Source of the DNA: Clostridia bacterium | Lineage (GTDB): Bacteria; Bacillota; Clostridia; Oscillospirales; CAG-272 | Assembly: GCA_017481495.1 (NCBI GenBank) | Contig: JAFUPC010000025.1 | Coordinates: 1 to 64,000, forward strand | DNA: 64,000 nt | Reading direction: 5' to 3' | Shown here: positions 25,792-34,780 of the stretch, one piece after another | Numbering within the stretch: the first letter of the stretch is position 1 | Layout: each line of letters begins with the position of its first letter | Made by a program: the position numbers and the translations under genes | The notes under the pieces: model-generated | What the model was told of the DNA's origin: nothing | Database searches by the model: none | What the model saw: only the letters and a program-made list of their open reading frames with translations

Positions 25792-26622
25792 TTATGCTTC
25801 GTATGCAAACCGGACAGCCTTGTCAATCCACTCCGAAACCTCATGCGGTTCGGTAAACGGACGGTCATCAGTCACGCAGGTTCCCAGACACAATCCGTGT
25901 CCGCCATGCAGATAAATGTGCATTTCCACGGGAATGCCGCGCGTTGCAAGACCGGTGGCGAAATCAAGGGAATTGCGGATCGGAACGCCGGTGTCCTCGG
26001 AGGTGTGCCAGATGAATGATTTCGGTGTTTCATCGTCGATCTGTTCGTCAAGCGAGAGAAGATGCCGTAATTCTTCGTTTTCCACATCGTCGCCGAGCAG
26101 GTTCACAAAGGAACCGTGATGGTGGAACTGCGTGAACGCTTTGATGACGGGGTAGCAGAGAATCAGCTTGTCGGGGCGGTAGATCTCCGGCTGGCAGTCA
26201 GTCATGCCTGCTGCTTTCAGATACGGACGGAACTCCGGCTTGTTCCAGAGCGTTCCCGTACAGGCGCACAGATGACCTCCGGCGGAAAAGCCGCTGGTCG
26301 CAAGGTTGTCTGCGCGGATGCCGAAGTCCTCTGCGTGTTCGCGGACATAACGGATCGCTGCAAACGCTTGCAGCTGCGGGAGCGGGAAGTGTTCCGGCGC
26401 ACAGCTGTAGTCGAGAATGAATGCGCAGATACCCTCGGCAGCATATTGCAGGGCAATCGGCTCCGCTTCGCCGGAATAGGTGAAGCTGTAACCTCCGCCC
26501 GGAAAGATGATGACGGCGGGGCGCTTTCCCGCATACGCGGTTTTGCCGCAGACATCGGGAATGTAGCAGCGCAGGGGAACGGTCACGTTCTGTATTGTGA
26601 TTTCATGTGTGAAAAAGTTCAT
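25792..26622 (-). CDS. Alpha/beta hydrolase (BD-FAE/acetyl-xylan-esterase-like)
   Basis: A 276-residue cytosolic serine esterase. The oxyanion segment FPGGGYSFTYSGE lies near residue 40, the nucleophile elbow GFSAGG near 118, an acidic loop WHTSEDTGVPI near 212 and the catalytic-His strand HIYLHGGHGLCLG near 245. This layout is typical of short esterases that remove acetyl or feruloyl groups from hemicellulose fragments; the substrate is inferred from relatives. A promoter with a cre-like element lies at 26739-26780, giving a leader of about 120 bases. Monocistronic, transcribed away from the esterase-family gene at 26904. Confidence 0.85.
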   Translation of the reverse strand: MNFFTHEITIQNVTVPLRCYIPDVCGKTAYAGKRPAVIIFPGGGYSFTYSGEAEPIALQYAAEGICAFILDYSCAPEHFPLPQLQAFAAIRYVREHAEDFGIRADNLATSGFSAGGHLCACTGTLWNKPEFRPYLKAAGMTDCQPEIYRPDKLILCYPVIKAFTQFHHHGSFVNLLGDDVENEELRHLLSLDEQIDDETPKSFIWHTSEDTGVPIRNSLDFATGLATRGIPVEMHIYLHGGHGLCLGTCVTDDRPFTEPHEVSEWIDKAVRFAYEA

Positions 26623-26738
26623 GTCGGGATTCCTTTCTTATATAGCGTTTATGAATGATGATGCTATTATTTTGCTCTGTTTATTATTTCTGTTTTCGTT
26701 GGAGGTAAATGTAATCATTGTCTCCATACACGTTTTTT

Positions 26739-26752
26739 CATTTACGCTTTCA
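26739..26752 (-). promoter_or_regulatory. Possible cre (CcpA) site
   Basis: The minus strand reads TGAAAGCGTAAATG directly after the -10 box; it agrees with the TGWAARCGYTWNCW consensus at 11 of 14 positions. A site here would block transcription in the presence of preferred sugars. Confidence 0.3.
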
Positions 26753-26780
26753 TTATATCAGATTTTTACGAATTTTGCAA
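26752..26780 (-). promoter_or_regulatory. Promoter of the esterase gene at 25792
   Basis: On the minus strand TTGCAA (26775-26780), 17-base spacer, TATAAT (26752-26757). Divergent from the promoter at 26832. Confidence 0.85.
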
Positions 26781-26831
26781 GAGGGCAGAGCGGTTTTTAA
26801 AAAAATTTTCCCAAAAATTTCCGGAAACCTA

Positions 26832-26860
26832 TTGCAAAAATCCGCGTTATCGGTTATAAT
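26832..26860 (+). promoter_or_regulatory. Promoter of the esterase-family gene at 26904
   Basis: TTGCAA (26832-26837), 17-base spacer, TATAAT (26855-26860), 44 bases before the TTG start. Confidence 0.85.
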
Positions 26861-26903
26861 GGTTTCATATAAAGCCATTTGCGCTGTCCCGGAGGTGCCG
26901 CTA

Positions 26904-27632
26904 TTGTATTCAGAGATGGAACATCGCATCCGACTGTACCCGCCGCAGTCATCCCCCATGTCCTCGCCCACATCCCTGCAGGCAGGGAACCGATGCGGCA
27001 CGGTCTGCGCCGTTCTGCCCTGTGCACGGGAAACGGAGGGGAGGGCTGTTGCGGATATTCTCGCCGTTCTTTCGCCGGAAACTGTCCTGTGTACCGTTGC
27101 GGTCGACTGGAACCGGGAACTATCTCCGTGGCAGGCACCGCGTGCCTTTTCCGGTGGGGAGGATTTCGGGGGCGGCGGATCTGAATTTCTTGCGTTTCTC
27201 ATCGGAACGCTTCTGCCGTATCTGTCAAAGACATACGGATTTGCGCAGTATGCACTCTGCGGTTATTCGCTTGCGGGACTGTTTGCGCTCTGGGCGATGA
27301 TGGAGACCGATGCGTTTGCCGGCATCGCTTCCATGTCAGGATCGCTCTGGTATGACGGATTTCTAACGTGCCTTGAAAAATACGGTTCTGCACACCGGAT
27401 ACCGGGTTTTCCGGTCTATCTTTCGCTTGGTGACCGGGAATCTGCGGCACGGAACCCGCATCTGGCATCGGTCGGCGTGTGTACGGAACGCGCGGCGGAC
27501 ATTCTGTGTGCATCCGGATGCTGTGTGAAGCGGGCATCCAATCCCGGAAACCATTTTGCCGATGTCGCGCAGAGATGTGCGGACGGCATCGCATGGATTT
27601 GCGGTGAAATCAAAAATAAACAGCATTTATAA
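26904..27632 (+). CDS. Putative esterase (alpha/beta hydrolase) with TTG start
   Basis: A 242-residue alpha/beta hydrolase related to the esterase D/enterochelin-esterase group (PF00756-like). The nucleophile motif is GYSLAG, followed by SMSGSLWYDGF, an acidic strand FPVYLSLGDRES and a late His in NHFADV. The start is TTG at 26904: GGAGG lies at 26891-26895 with 8 bases between, whereas the next in-frame ATG at 26916 is too far. It probably removes an acyl group from a sugar or peptide; no signal peptide. Followed after 16 bases by the uridine-kinase-like gene. Confidence 0.75.
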   Translation: MYSEMEHRIRLYPPQSSPMSSPTSLQAGNRCGTVCAVLPCARETEGRAVADILAVLSPETVLCTVAVDWNRELSPWQAPRAFSGGEDFGGGGSEFLAFLIGTLLPYLSKTYGFAQYALCGYSLAGLFALWAMMETDAFAGIASMSGSLWYDGFLTCLEKYGSAHRIPGFPVYLSLGDRESAARNPHLASVGVCTERAADILCASGCCVKRASNPGNHFADVAQRCADGIAWICGEIKNKQHL

Positions 27633-27648
27633 TAAAAAGGAGAACATT

Positions 27649-28203
27649 ATGAGCCACAAACCTTATCTTGTCGGCATCGCCGGAGGAACGTGCTCCGGAA
27701 AATCGACACTGACCACAAAGTTGGAGGAGCTCTTTTCCGATGTGTCGCCAGTCGTCATTCACATGGATTCCTACTACATCCGCCCGCTGAAAAACACGAT
27801 CGCACCGATCACCGGAAAGGAATACTGCGAAATGAACCATCCGGATGCACTGGATATTCCGAAGATCATTGAGGATTTCAATTCCGCCGCAGACGATCCG
27901 GACAACCGTCTCGTTATTGTTGAAGGATTGTTTGCCCTGTATGTGCCGGAAATTGTCAAACGGCTTGACCTGAAGGTGTTTGTCGATCTGAAAAGCGATG
28001 AACGTCTTGTCCGGAGAATCAAGCGGCACATGAACTGGGGCGATACCTTTGAAGCGGTGACGGACCGGTATCTTGACACGGTACGTTTCCGTCATGACGA
28101 ACTCATCGAGCCGACTCGCTGGCGCGCCGATGTTGTTTTCAACGGAATGCTTGCGGGGAAAGAGACCGAGATCCTGTCCACATACATCCGTTCCAATCTG
28201 TAA
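27649..28203 (+). CDS. Uridine kinase-like P-loop kinase
   Basis: A 184-residue P-loop phosphotransferase of the uridine kinase/phosphoribulokinase family. Walker A is GGTCSGKST at residues 12-20; the acceptor-binding strand VVIHMDSYYIRPL and the EGLFALY segment follow, then a lid containing RLVRRIKRHMNW. It probably phosphorylates a nucleoside or a sugar; without biochemical data the acceptor is open. AAAAAGGAG precedes the ATG at 27649. It sits in a short operon between an esterase and a DUF4091 protein, which favours a carbohydrate over a nucleoside substrate, though weakly. Confidence 0.85.
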   Translation: MSHKPYLVGIAGGTCSGKSTLTTKLEELFSDVSPVVIHMDSYYIRPLKNTIAPITGKEYCEMNHPDALDIPKIIEDFNSAADDPDNRLVIVEGLFALYVPEIVKRLDLKVFVDLKSDERLVRRIKRHMNWGDTFEAVTDRYLDTVRFRHDELIEPTRWRADVVFNGMLAGKETEILSTYIRSNL

Positions 28204-28242
28204 ATACCATTTAGAAATTTATACCGATGGAGGTACCTACAT

Positions 28243-29778
28243 ATGCGTTACACCTGTGTTGATGTATCGGAATTCCTGTATCCTGACATCACCGATTATG
28301 AAAGCGGAACAAAAGAGATCAGAATTCTCGCAGTCCGCGGAAGTTATGCTTGTGCGCAGATCTTACTGTCCGACGTGAAAACGGAAACCGTCAGCATCAA
28401 GGCCGAGGGCTGGAATCCGGAACTGTACGAAATGGTTCCGGTTCACGTCGAACGCAATCACGGCCTGGACGAAAACAACTCCGGGCCGCACATCCCCGAG
28501 CGCATCGCGCCCTACGACCTTTATGACTGCCTGAAACCCTCAGACGGAACTTTGCCGGTCAATGAAAACGGCATCTGTGCCGTCTATCTGTCCGAATGGA
28601 TTGCAAAGGATGCACCGGTCGGTACGCGGACGGCGGCGATTGTTGTCGGAGATGAGAAAATTCCGGTCACAATCGAGGTCAGTGCCGTCGTCGTCCCCGA
28701 CGAAAGCCTGACTATGATCGTCGGTTACAACCGCGGATGCGTGTGCAGATATCACGATGTCGAGCAGGGAACACCGGAATTTGATGATCTTGATACCAAA
28801 TATCTCACGATGCTGCGCCGGATGCGCCAGAATATGCTCTATTGTCCGGGGCCTGTCGGGAAACCGCTTGGCGACAATAAATGGGAAATTTCCTTTGATG
28901 CGATGGAAGCATTCCTGTCGAAAGCAATGTCGCTCGGATATACGAAATTCAATTTCGGTCTTGGCTTCCGCCGCAGCTGGAGCGAATCAACCATTCTCAT
29001 CAACGGCATGGAGTCGATGAGCTTTGAATGCTATTGTTATCTGGCGCAGATGCTGCCTGCGATGGTGAAATTCTTAAAAGAACGCGGATGGCTGGATGCA
29101 CTTTTGCTCGGCATTGCCGATGAGCCGAACAACGCAAACGCAATGGAATATCGCGCACTGTGCGGTCTTGTCCGCAAACTCGCACCGGAGTTGAAGCTGA
29201 TCGATGCGATGTCGTTCGGTCCGGTTCACGGCGCCATTGACATCTGGGTTCCGCTGAACGCCGAATACCAGAAGCACAGAACAGAGATCGAGACATTCCG
29301 CACCTACGGCGATGAAATCTGGTACTACGACTGCTGCGGTCCGCGCGGAAACGGCACCATCAACCGTTTCATGGACTACCCCCTGCTTGCGACCCGCTAC
29401 CATTTCTGGGCAAGCTACCGCTACAACCTGACCGGGTATCTGCACTGGGCGGCGAACTTCTACCAGCCGGGGCAGAATCCGTTTGAGCAGAGCTGTCCCG
29501 AACACCACAACGCAGACTCTGTCTGTTATCTGCCGGCGGGTGATACGCACATCATGTATCCCGGCGACGGCGAGCCGTGGATGTCTGTCCGTCTGGAAGC
29601 ACAGCGCGCAAGTGCTGAGGAATATGAGATGCTGAAAGCGCTTTCTTCCGTGGACAAGACAACGGCAGATGAGATCTGTATGTCAGTCTGCCGCGAATTT
29701 GACGATGTGGATTATCATCCCGCTCATTTCCGTGCGGCAAGAACGGCGCTCATCCGTGCGTTGGAAAACACACTCTGA
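28243..29778 (+). CDS. DUF4091 glycoside-hydrolase-like protein
   Basis: A 511-residue protein with no signal peptide. The first ~150 residues are a beta-sandwich; from ~165 onward is a (beta/alpha)8 barrel of the DUF4091 type, related to GH123. The barrel shows GLGFRRSWSE, LLLGIADEPNNANAMEY (Asp-Glu pair likely catalytic), IDIWVPL and a strand WYYDCCGPRGN, with GYLHWAANFYQP near the end. GH123 relatives are beta-N-acetylgalactosaminidases with substrate-assisted catalysis; whether this one shares that activity is unknown. GGAGG precedes the ATG; a good terminator follows at 29816-29853. Confidence 0.85.
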   Translation: MRYTCVDVSEFLYPDITDYESGTKEIRILAVRGSYACAQILLSDVKTETVSIKAEGWNPELYEMVPVHVERNHGLDENNSGPHIPERIAPYDLYDCLKPSDGTLPVNENGICAVYLSEWIAKDAPVGTRTAAIVVGDEKIPVTIEVSAVVVPDESLTMIVGYNRGCVCRYHDVEQGTPEFDDLDTKYLTMLRRMRQNMLYCPGPVGKPLGDNKWEISFDAMEAFLSKAMSLGYTKFNFGLGFRRSWSESTILINGMESMSFECYCYLAQMLPAMVKFLKERGWLDALLLGIADEPNNANAMEYRALCGLVRKLAPELKLIDAMSFGPVHGAIDIWVPLNAEYQKHRTEIETFRTYGDEIWYYDCCGPRGNGTINRFMDYPLLATRYHFWASYRYNLTGYLHWAANFYQPGQNPFEQSCPEHHNADSVCYLPAGDTHIMYPGDGEPWMSVRLEAQRASAEEYEMLKALSSVDKTTADEICMSVCREFDDVDYHPAHFRAARTALIRALENTL

Positions 29779-29790
29779 AACGTAAAAGCA

Positions 29791-29803
29791 TATTTATAAA
29801 TAG
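29791..29803. repeat. Intergenic TATTTATAAATAG motif
   Basis: A 13-base motif right after the DUF4091 stop codon, repeated exactly at 39227-39239 after the ZIP gene; the next ten bases also nearly match. Shorter forms occur at other gene boundaries (see findings). Confidence 0.5.
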
Positions 29804-29815
29804 CGCATAAATTCG

Positions 29816-29853
29816 CAGACCGCCCGATGGAGTATTTTCTGTCGGACGGTCTG
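29816..29853 (+). terminator. Terminator after the DUF4091 gene
   Basis: CAGACCGCCCGA / TCGGACGGTCTG, 12-bp stem with one mismatch, then TATGTTTTTGTTTTT. The convergent GH43 gene ends just beyond. Confidence 0.9.
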
Positions 29854-29877
29854 TATGTTTTTGTTTTTATATACAGT

Positions 29878-30846
29878 TTAATATTTCTCTCCGCTCGGTG
29901 GGACAAGATCAGTTTCATAACCGACCGCCGTCGCGGGAACAGGGAAATCCTGCTCGTCGAACGTCATTTTCTGAATGTTGAAATACCGGGGCGCACAGAC
30001 GGCGTGCTCATTATGTTCTTTCATTCCGTGATACGCGCACCACACCTCTGTTCCGTCGGGAGATGCGAAAAACGATGCGTGGCCGGGACCGTATACGCCG
30101 TTTCCTTTGGTGAATACCGGAACCTCGTGCTTTTTCCAGTTGTCGGCAGACAGAAGATCGCCGCCGGTATGCTCCAGAAGTCCAAGACAGTAGTCATCCG
30201 ACCAGCAGCCATTACCGGAATACAAAATGTACAGACGTTTTCCGCGCTTTACAAAGAACGCGCCTTCATTGATGCGGCTTTTGTCGTATGGCGGAACCAG
30301 TTCCCAGTCATATTCCGCTTTTGCAATCATGACCGTTTTTTCACCGAATGTAAACGGCGTGACAAGCTCCCGGATGTCGAGAACCTGACCGTATTCCCGG
30401 TCAACGCGGGAATAACAGATATACTGTCGTCCGTCCTCATCGGTATACACCGTCGGATCAATGGCGAAGAGGTTGGGCGCAGGCAGTCCGCGGAAATTCC
30501 ATGCACCGAACGGATCCTCCGTTTCGGATTCCATGATGAACAGCCGCTTTTCACCGGGTTCCGGCGTGACACGGCCGCTTGTGTAGATGTACCATTTCCC
30601 GTTCGGCGCGCGATGCATTTCGGGTGCCCAGATGTCACCGAAGATACCGTTTTTCCCATCTGCCAGGAACAAGATCCGGGAATCCACATCCGTGACAATG
30701 TTTGCCGCATGACGGGAACGGAACAGCTCCAACCGTGAACCGCGCGTAAACAGGGAATAGTAGTATCCCGTCACACCGTCCCAGGTCATGAACGGATCCG
30801 GCGCATCAAAGGGAGACACCGGGTTGCGAAAGGTTTGCATGTTCAT
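29878..30846 (-). CDS. Glycoside hydrolase family 43 protein
   Basis: A 322-residue five-bladed propeller enzyme of GH43 (arabinofuranosidase/xylosidase group). The three catalytic acids are visible: the base Asp in FDAPDPFMTWDG near residue 17, the modulating Asp in AIDPTVYTDEDG near 130, and the acid Glu in INEGAFFVKRGKRLYIL near 190; GPGHASFF follows. It has no signal peptide, so it acts on imported oligosaccharides. Length fits a single-domain member. It follows the acetyltransferase gene by 28 bases on the same strand. The precise substrate in this large family cannot be fixed. Confidence 0.92.
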   Translation of the reverse strand: MNMQTFRNPVSPFDAPDPFMTWDGVTGYYYSLFTRGSRLELFRSRHAANIVTDVDSRILFLADGKNGIFGDIWAPEMHRAPNGKWYIYTSGRVTPEPGEKRLFIMESETEDPFGAWNFRGLPAPNLFAIDPTVYTDEDGRQYICYSRVDREYGQVLDIRELVTPFTFGEKTVMIAKAEYDWELVPPYDKSRINEGAFFVKRGKRLYILYSGNGCWSDDYCLGLLEHTGGDLLSADNWKKHEVPVFTKGNGVYGPGHASFFASPDGTEVWCAYHGMKEHNEHAVCAPRYFNIQKMTFDEQDFPVPATAVGYETDLVPPSGEKY

Positions 30847-30874
30847 ATCCTCCTTTTATAAATGATATTTAATT

Positions 30875-31702
30875 TCATTTTTTGACCGTGCACAGATGAC
30901 CGACCTCGCGGTATCCGATTTTCGCATAACAGGCGTTGGATGCGGCATAACCGCCATCTGTGTAGAGGATCGGCACAAGACCGTCGCGGAGAATGGTCTG
31001 TGTGACATAATGCACCAGATTGATGGCATAGCCGCGGCGGCGATATGCGGGTAAGGTGTAGACGGACGAAACTTTTCCGTAAGTGTTTGCATACGTCCCG
31101 CGGGAGGTCAGCGCCGTGATCTCGCCATCACCGTTGCGCCAGACATACAGCGAACCTGTTTCCATCAGACGGCACACCTTGTCCCGGCAGAAGTCTTCTG
31201 GATGGTCAAATCCCTCCATTTCCATCGAAAGGTCGTGCCAAAGCCTGGTGAGATACGGAATTTCGTCCTCCCGCGGACGAAAAACACCGCCGTCACAGGG
31301 ATGAAGGATGTCGTTTATCGCATCGAGCCGGTGAGAAATTAACTCCATTTTGACATGGGAAGATGCGATCCGGGAGTCGGCATCGCAGAGCGTGCGGTAA
31401 AGGGTGGAGGTGAGATTGTAGTGGAATCCCTCGGAAAGCGGAAAATACTTTTCAAGGCAATCGGCGATCACAGAAGCAGTTTCCGCCGTACAGGGTTCCT
31501 TTGCGTAGACCCAAACTGGGAACGGATTTCCGGAATGGCAGATGAGGATCTCCTCGCCGTCCGAAAATGTCGCGGCACAGGGATGCGCGATGATATTGAT
31601 CAGAACGGAAAAATTGATGGCAGTGTCAGGTGCTGCGTGTTCTGTCAGAATCGGCAGAAGATGTGGCGTCGCTGTGTTACGATATTCGGTTAAGGTTTTC
31701 AT
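30875..31702 (-). CDS. GNAT-family acetyltransferase with N-terminal extension
   Basis: A 275-residue protein. The last ~140 residues are a GNAT fold: VSSVYTLPAYRRRGYAINLV carries the acetyl-CoA loop (RRRGYA), and the fold ends with LYTDGGYAASNACYAKIGYR. The first ~130 residues, with FPVWVYAKEPC, are a second, divergent domain seen in many clostridial GNATs. It transfers an acyl group to an unknown amine. Immediately upstream of the GH43 gene and likely cotranscribed, though no shared function is apparent. Confidence 0.85.
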   Translation of the reverse strand: MKTLTEYRNTATPHLLPILTEHAAPDTAINFSVLINIIAHPCAATFSDGEEILICHSGNPFPVWVYAKEPCTAETASVIADCLEKYFPLSEGFHYNLTSTLYRTLCDADSRIASSHVKMELISHRLDAINDILHPCDGGVFRPREDEIPYLTRLWHDLSMEMEGFDHPEDFCRDKVCRLMETGSLYVWRNGDGEITALTSRGTYANTYGKVSSVYTLPAYRRRGYAINLVHYVTQTILRDGLVPILYTDGGYAASNACYAKIGYREVGHLCTVKK

Positions 31703-31793
31703 CGGAATCCTCCTTTTTCATTCGGTTGTAATTATAAACTGCGTATAATAATGTTTTCTTCATATTATCTATATGTTCTCGAAAACATCAGAG

Positions 31794-31828
31794 AAAAGCG
31801 CATCAATTTTGAATTTGGTTACGCTTTT
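31794..31828 (-). terminator. Terminator overlapping the stop of the GyrI-like gene
   Basis: AAAAGCG / CGCTTTT 7-bp stem with a long AT loop; the 5' arm includes the last Lys and Ala codons of the gene, and TCTC follows on the minus strand. Confidence 0.5.
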
Positions 31829-32451
31829 TTGATCGGATGTCTGATAACAGTTTTCCACTGATCGGGGGCGACTTTTCTGGCATCGGACATATAAATTTCG
31901 TGATGGAATCTGTTATTATTAAAGTCGTTTACATATCCGTTCTGCGCAAGGTAAGCATCCATCAAAGCCACTGTTTTCGGCTCCTCGTCAAAGGAGCCCA
32001 GGTGCATGATCTGAACGCATAAGCCTTCCTCGACGGTTAAAAATTCCGCCAAAGAACAATCCATCCTTTTCTTTTTCGTTGCTGTTTCCACAGCCCACGC
32101 AAAATCCGTTTTCGAGACAAAATCGGGCAGACGAAGAACAGAGATCCAGTTGAAAGAGGACTTGGTTGTACAATCCACCCCGACAACCCCATCCTGCCAC
32201 CAAAATCCTTCAAGCGGCGGGACGACGTATTCAAAGAATCCCTCTATTTTGTAATCTGTCTTGTAACTCATTTTCAAAGTGTATGCAACAGCATATAACA
32301 CAGCGATCGCTTGCTGATATGCGCCGCCTTCTTGATTGGGGTCGCCTTTGCCTCTTACCGCAATAAAATTTGCTTTCGGAACATTTATGATCTGCGGTTT
32401 GTCCTTGGGCATATAGAATTCTTTGTATTCTTTTTTGAAATCAAACGGCAT
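31819..32451 (-). CDS. GyrI-like small-molecule-binding protein
   Basis: A 210-residue free-standing GyrI-like (SHS2-type) domain, the same fold as the effector-binding part of AraC/MerR regulators. It has the early IINVPKANFIAVRGKGDPN strand, the KIEGFFEYVVPPLEGFWW middle and a C-terminal NNRFHHEIYMSDARKVAP typical of the family. Such proteins bind hydrophobic drugs or act as cyclopropanoid hydrolases; no DNA-binding part is present. Base composition is noticeably more AT-rich than the neighbouring glycosidase genes, which may indicate recent acquisition. Confidence 0.85.
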   Translation of the reverse strand: MPFDFKKEYKEFYMPKDKPQIINVPKANFIAVRGKGDPNQEGGAYQQAIAVLYAVAYTLKMSYKTDYKIEGFFEYVVPPLEGFWWQDGVVGVDCTTKSSFNWISVLRLPDFVSKTDFAWAVETATKKKRMDCSLAEFLTVEEGLCVQIMHLGSFDEEPKTVALMDAYLAQNGYVNDFNNNRFHHEIYMSDARKVAPDQWKTVIRHPIKKA

Positions 32452-32491
32452 AACTGTCTACGTGAAATTATACAAGCATTTATTAAACAGA

Positions 32492-33793
32492 TTATAAAAT
32501 TCCCCGTTCCAGTGCCGATTCGATAAATTCGGCAAACAGAGAGTTCGACCACGCAAACCAAGCGCGCGTAAATTCCGCGGGATCGTTTGCATCAAAGCCT
32601 TCGTGCATATAGCCGGTATCCGCATCGGTGGAAACCAGCGTGTCGATGAGGGAACGGATCTCGTTTTCGTCAAGCGCGGTCAGCCCCTGCATCGAAAGTG
32701 CAATGTGCCAGATATAGCCCTCCGGCGTGTGCGGACTGCCGACGCCGCTTGCGGCTTTTCCGGAATAGTAGAACGGATTGTCCTCGCTCAGAATGAAGCG
32801 GCGGGTGTTGAGATAGATCGGATCATCGGGCGCGCAGAAGCCAAGATATGGCGCGGACAGGAGGCTCGGAACATTGGCGTCGTCCGCCAGAATGTGATTG
32901 CCGAAGCCGTCGGTCTCGCAGGCGTACATTTTTCCGTATTTCGGATGATAAACGACTGCGTACATCGAAATGCCGTGTTCGATCTCCTCGCACAGGGTGT
33001 TAATTTTTCCAAGCAGTTTAGAAATGCGTTCGGCGTTGCCGCCTGCCGTGGGATATGCCGTGAAAATTTCATGAAGCTGCCGCAGGGAAACGACGGCGAA
33101 CATATTGGATGCGGTCGGATAACCGAACGTACAGCTGTCATCGCTCGGACGGAATCCGGACCAGGTCATGCCGGTGTAGTTGACCGGATAACCGCGGCCG
33201 TCGTTGTGAAGCGTATCGATCCAGCGGCAGTCGGGGCGCTTGAAATAATACGCGGATCTCTCCATGTGATGCTGTTCGGTGATCCAGAGATCAACGACCG
33301 TCTCCATGCTCGCGACGAATTTTTCGTCGAAAATCGTATCGTCGCCGCAGGCTTTCCAGTACAGATATGCAAGACGGATGGGATAGCAAAGGGAATCCAC
33401 CTCGTATTTGCGCTCCCAGACCCAGTCGTTTGCAACGGGACGGTCGTCCGTGTAATGATGTCCGACCGGTTCTAAATTGAACGAGTTTGCATACGGGTCA
33501 CAGCGGACATAAAACAGCTGTCTTGTAATCAGTCCGCGTAAAATCGAACGGATTTCGGGGTCGTCCTTCGTCAGCGGAAGATACTGCGTGACCTGCGCGG
33601 TGGAATCCCGCAGCCACATGGCGGGAATGTCGCCGGTATAAAGGAAGGTCGAGCCGTCGGGAAGAACCTCTGCGGTCGTTTCCAGGGTGTTGGGGTAGCA
33701 GTTGCGGTAGAGTTTTTCCAGTTTCGGGTATTTTTTCAGTTTTGCCGCGGTTTCCTCAATGTGTGCGCGGACGGATGCGGGAATATTTTTCAT
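32492..33793 (-). CDS. Glycoside hydrolase family 125 exo-alpha-1,6-mannosidase
   Basis: A 433-residue (alpha/alpha)6 inverting enzyme of GH125, which removes non-reducing alpha-1,6-mannose and does not need metal. Family hallmarks are TGDIPAMWLRDSTAQVTQYL near residue 52, MTWSGFRPSDDSCTFGYPTA near 208 (contains an acidic pair), and TPEGYIWHIALSMQGL near 363. Length is as expected. No signal peptide, so it acts on imported mannosides such as host N-glycan or yeast mannan fragments. It starts 34 bases after the DUF3267 gene on the same strand. Confidence 0.93.
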   Translation of the reverse strand: MKNIPASVRAHIEETAAKLKKYPKLEKLYRNCYPNTLETTAEVLPDGSTFLYTGDIPAMWLRDSTAQVTQYLPLTKDDPEIRSILRGLITRQLFYVRCDPYANSFNLEPVGHHYTDDRPVANDWVWERKYEVDSLCYPIRLAYLYWKACGDDTIFDEKFVASMETVVDLWITEQHHMERSAYYFKRPDCRWIDTLHNDGRGYPVNYTGMTWSGFRPSDDSCTFGYPTASNMFAVVSLRQLHEIFTAYPTAGGNAERISKLLGKINTLCEEIEHGISMYAVVYHPKYGKMYACETDGFGNHILADDANVPSLLSAPYLGFCAPDDPIYLNTRRFILSEDNPFYYSGKAASGVGSPHTPEGYIWHIALSMQGLTALDENEIRSLIDTLVSTDADTGYMHEGFDANDPAEFTRAWFAWSNSLFAEFIESALERGIL

Positions 33794-33827
33794 TTGATAT
33801 AGGATCCTTTCAAATATTATATAGTAT

Positions 33828-34661
33828 TTATAAATGGAACTGCGTTTTGAATTCCTCGATCAAGACACGACCGGGAGCGGACAGCGGCGGTGTCGGAATT
33901 TCCTCCGCCGTGCAGCCTCGCCATGTTGGGAAGCCACGCCATGCCGGTATGCCGCGCCGCTCGGTTGCCTTTCTGCGCGCGAAACGGAACGCCTGATACT
34001 GCACGGCCTTGTGGTCGGGCGTCAGTCGAAAGCGGCAGATCACAAACGGCGCATCGTCTGCGGGCTGATACCATGCACCGCCGATCCAGACGGCGCCGCG
34101 CGGCATCAAAAGGGCTGCCGCCGCGTAACAGATATCATAACTTGATCCGCCCAGATTGGTGATTGCCAGCAGAAACAGCGCAGGTTGGTGTTCCGGAAGC
34201 GCAAGACACAGCACAAGCAGCAGAACCGTCAGAAGCAATAGCGGAAACAGGCGTCCCATGACCACCTCCGCACGCGAAAATGCCGCAAGCAATGTGTACA
34301 CGGAACCGCCCAGGCGTTGGAACAGCGGCTTTTTGGAACGCACGTCTGGAAAGAAGCGCACGGTATCCACACCGTAACCCGCCAGAACGTAAAACAGCAC
34401 ATGAGAAAATTCGTGAAGCGGCAGATAAAGCAGCCACAGAATGAGAATCGCAGCGATATCCGCCGCGCCGAAATCCGGCTGATTCACGACATACCTAAAA
34501 TACAGCACCAAACTCACCGCAACCAACACGGTAAACAGGATACCGACCCGCTCCGCAATCTTCCACACCGGAAATGGCGCCGAAAGCCACGTTCCGCGCT
34601 CTTGCAGATACGAAATGCGCGGGTGAACGGTGTCTTCGCTTTCAAAAAATGTAATCTTCAA
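33828..34661 (-). CDS. DUF3267 membrane protein (putative site-2-type metalloprotease fold), TTG start
   Basis: A 277-residue membrane protein with four to five spans. The second span carries LHEFSHVLFYVLAGYG, an HExxH zinc-protease-like motif, and LGGSSYDICYAAAALLMP later gives a D in a membrane context, as in DUF3267/YhfC-like metalloproteases. GGAGGAG stands 5 bases before the TTG at 34661; the frame's ATG codons at 34679 and 34703 lie upstream of that site, so TTG is preferred. Substrate unknown. It has a strong promoter at 34721-34749, divergent from the amidohydrolase gene. Confidence 0.8.
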   Translation of the reverse strand: MKITFFESEDTVHPRISYLQERGTWLSAPFPVWKIAERVGILFTVLVAVSLVLYFRYVVNQPDFGAADIAAILILWLLYLPLHEFSHVLFYVLAGYGVDTVRFFPDVRSKKPLFQRLGGSVYTLLAAFSRAEVVMGRLFPLLLLTVLLLVLCLALPEHQPALFLLAITNLGGSSYDICYAAAALLMPRGAVWIGGAWYQPADDAPFVICRFRLTPDHKAVQYQAFRFARRKATERRGIPAWRGFPTWRGCTAEEIPTPPLSAPGRVLIEEFKTQFHL

Positions 34662-34720
34662 CGGTACTCCTCCTGACATTGAAACGGTCGTTTTTGCGGA
34701 CATGGATTGCTGTTTCTGAT

Positions 34721-34749
34721 ATTATACCATATTATCAGAAAAAATACAA
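34721..34749 (-). promoter_or_regulatory. Promoter of DUF3267-GH125
   Basis: On the minus strand TTGTAT (34744-34749), 17-base spacer, TATAAT (34721-34726). Confidence 0.8.
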
Positions 34750-34780
34750 TAACTTTTTCATCTGTTTTTCGCATCTGCTC

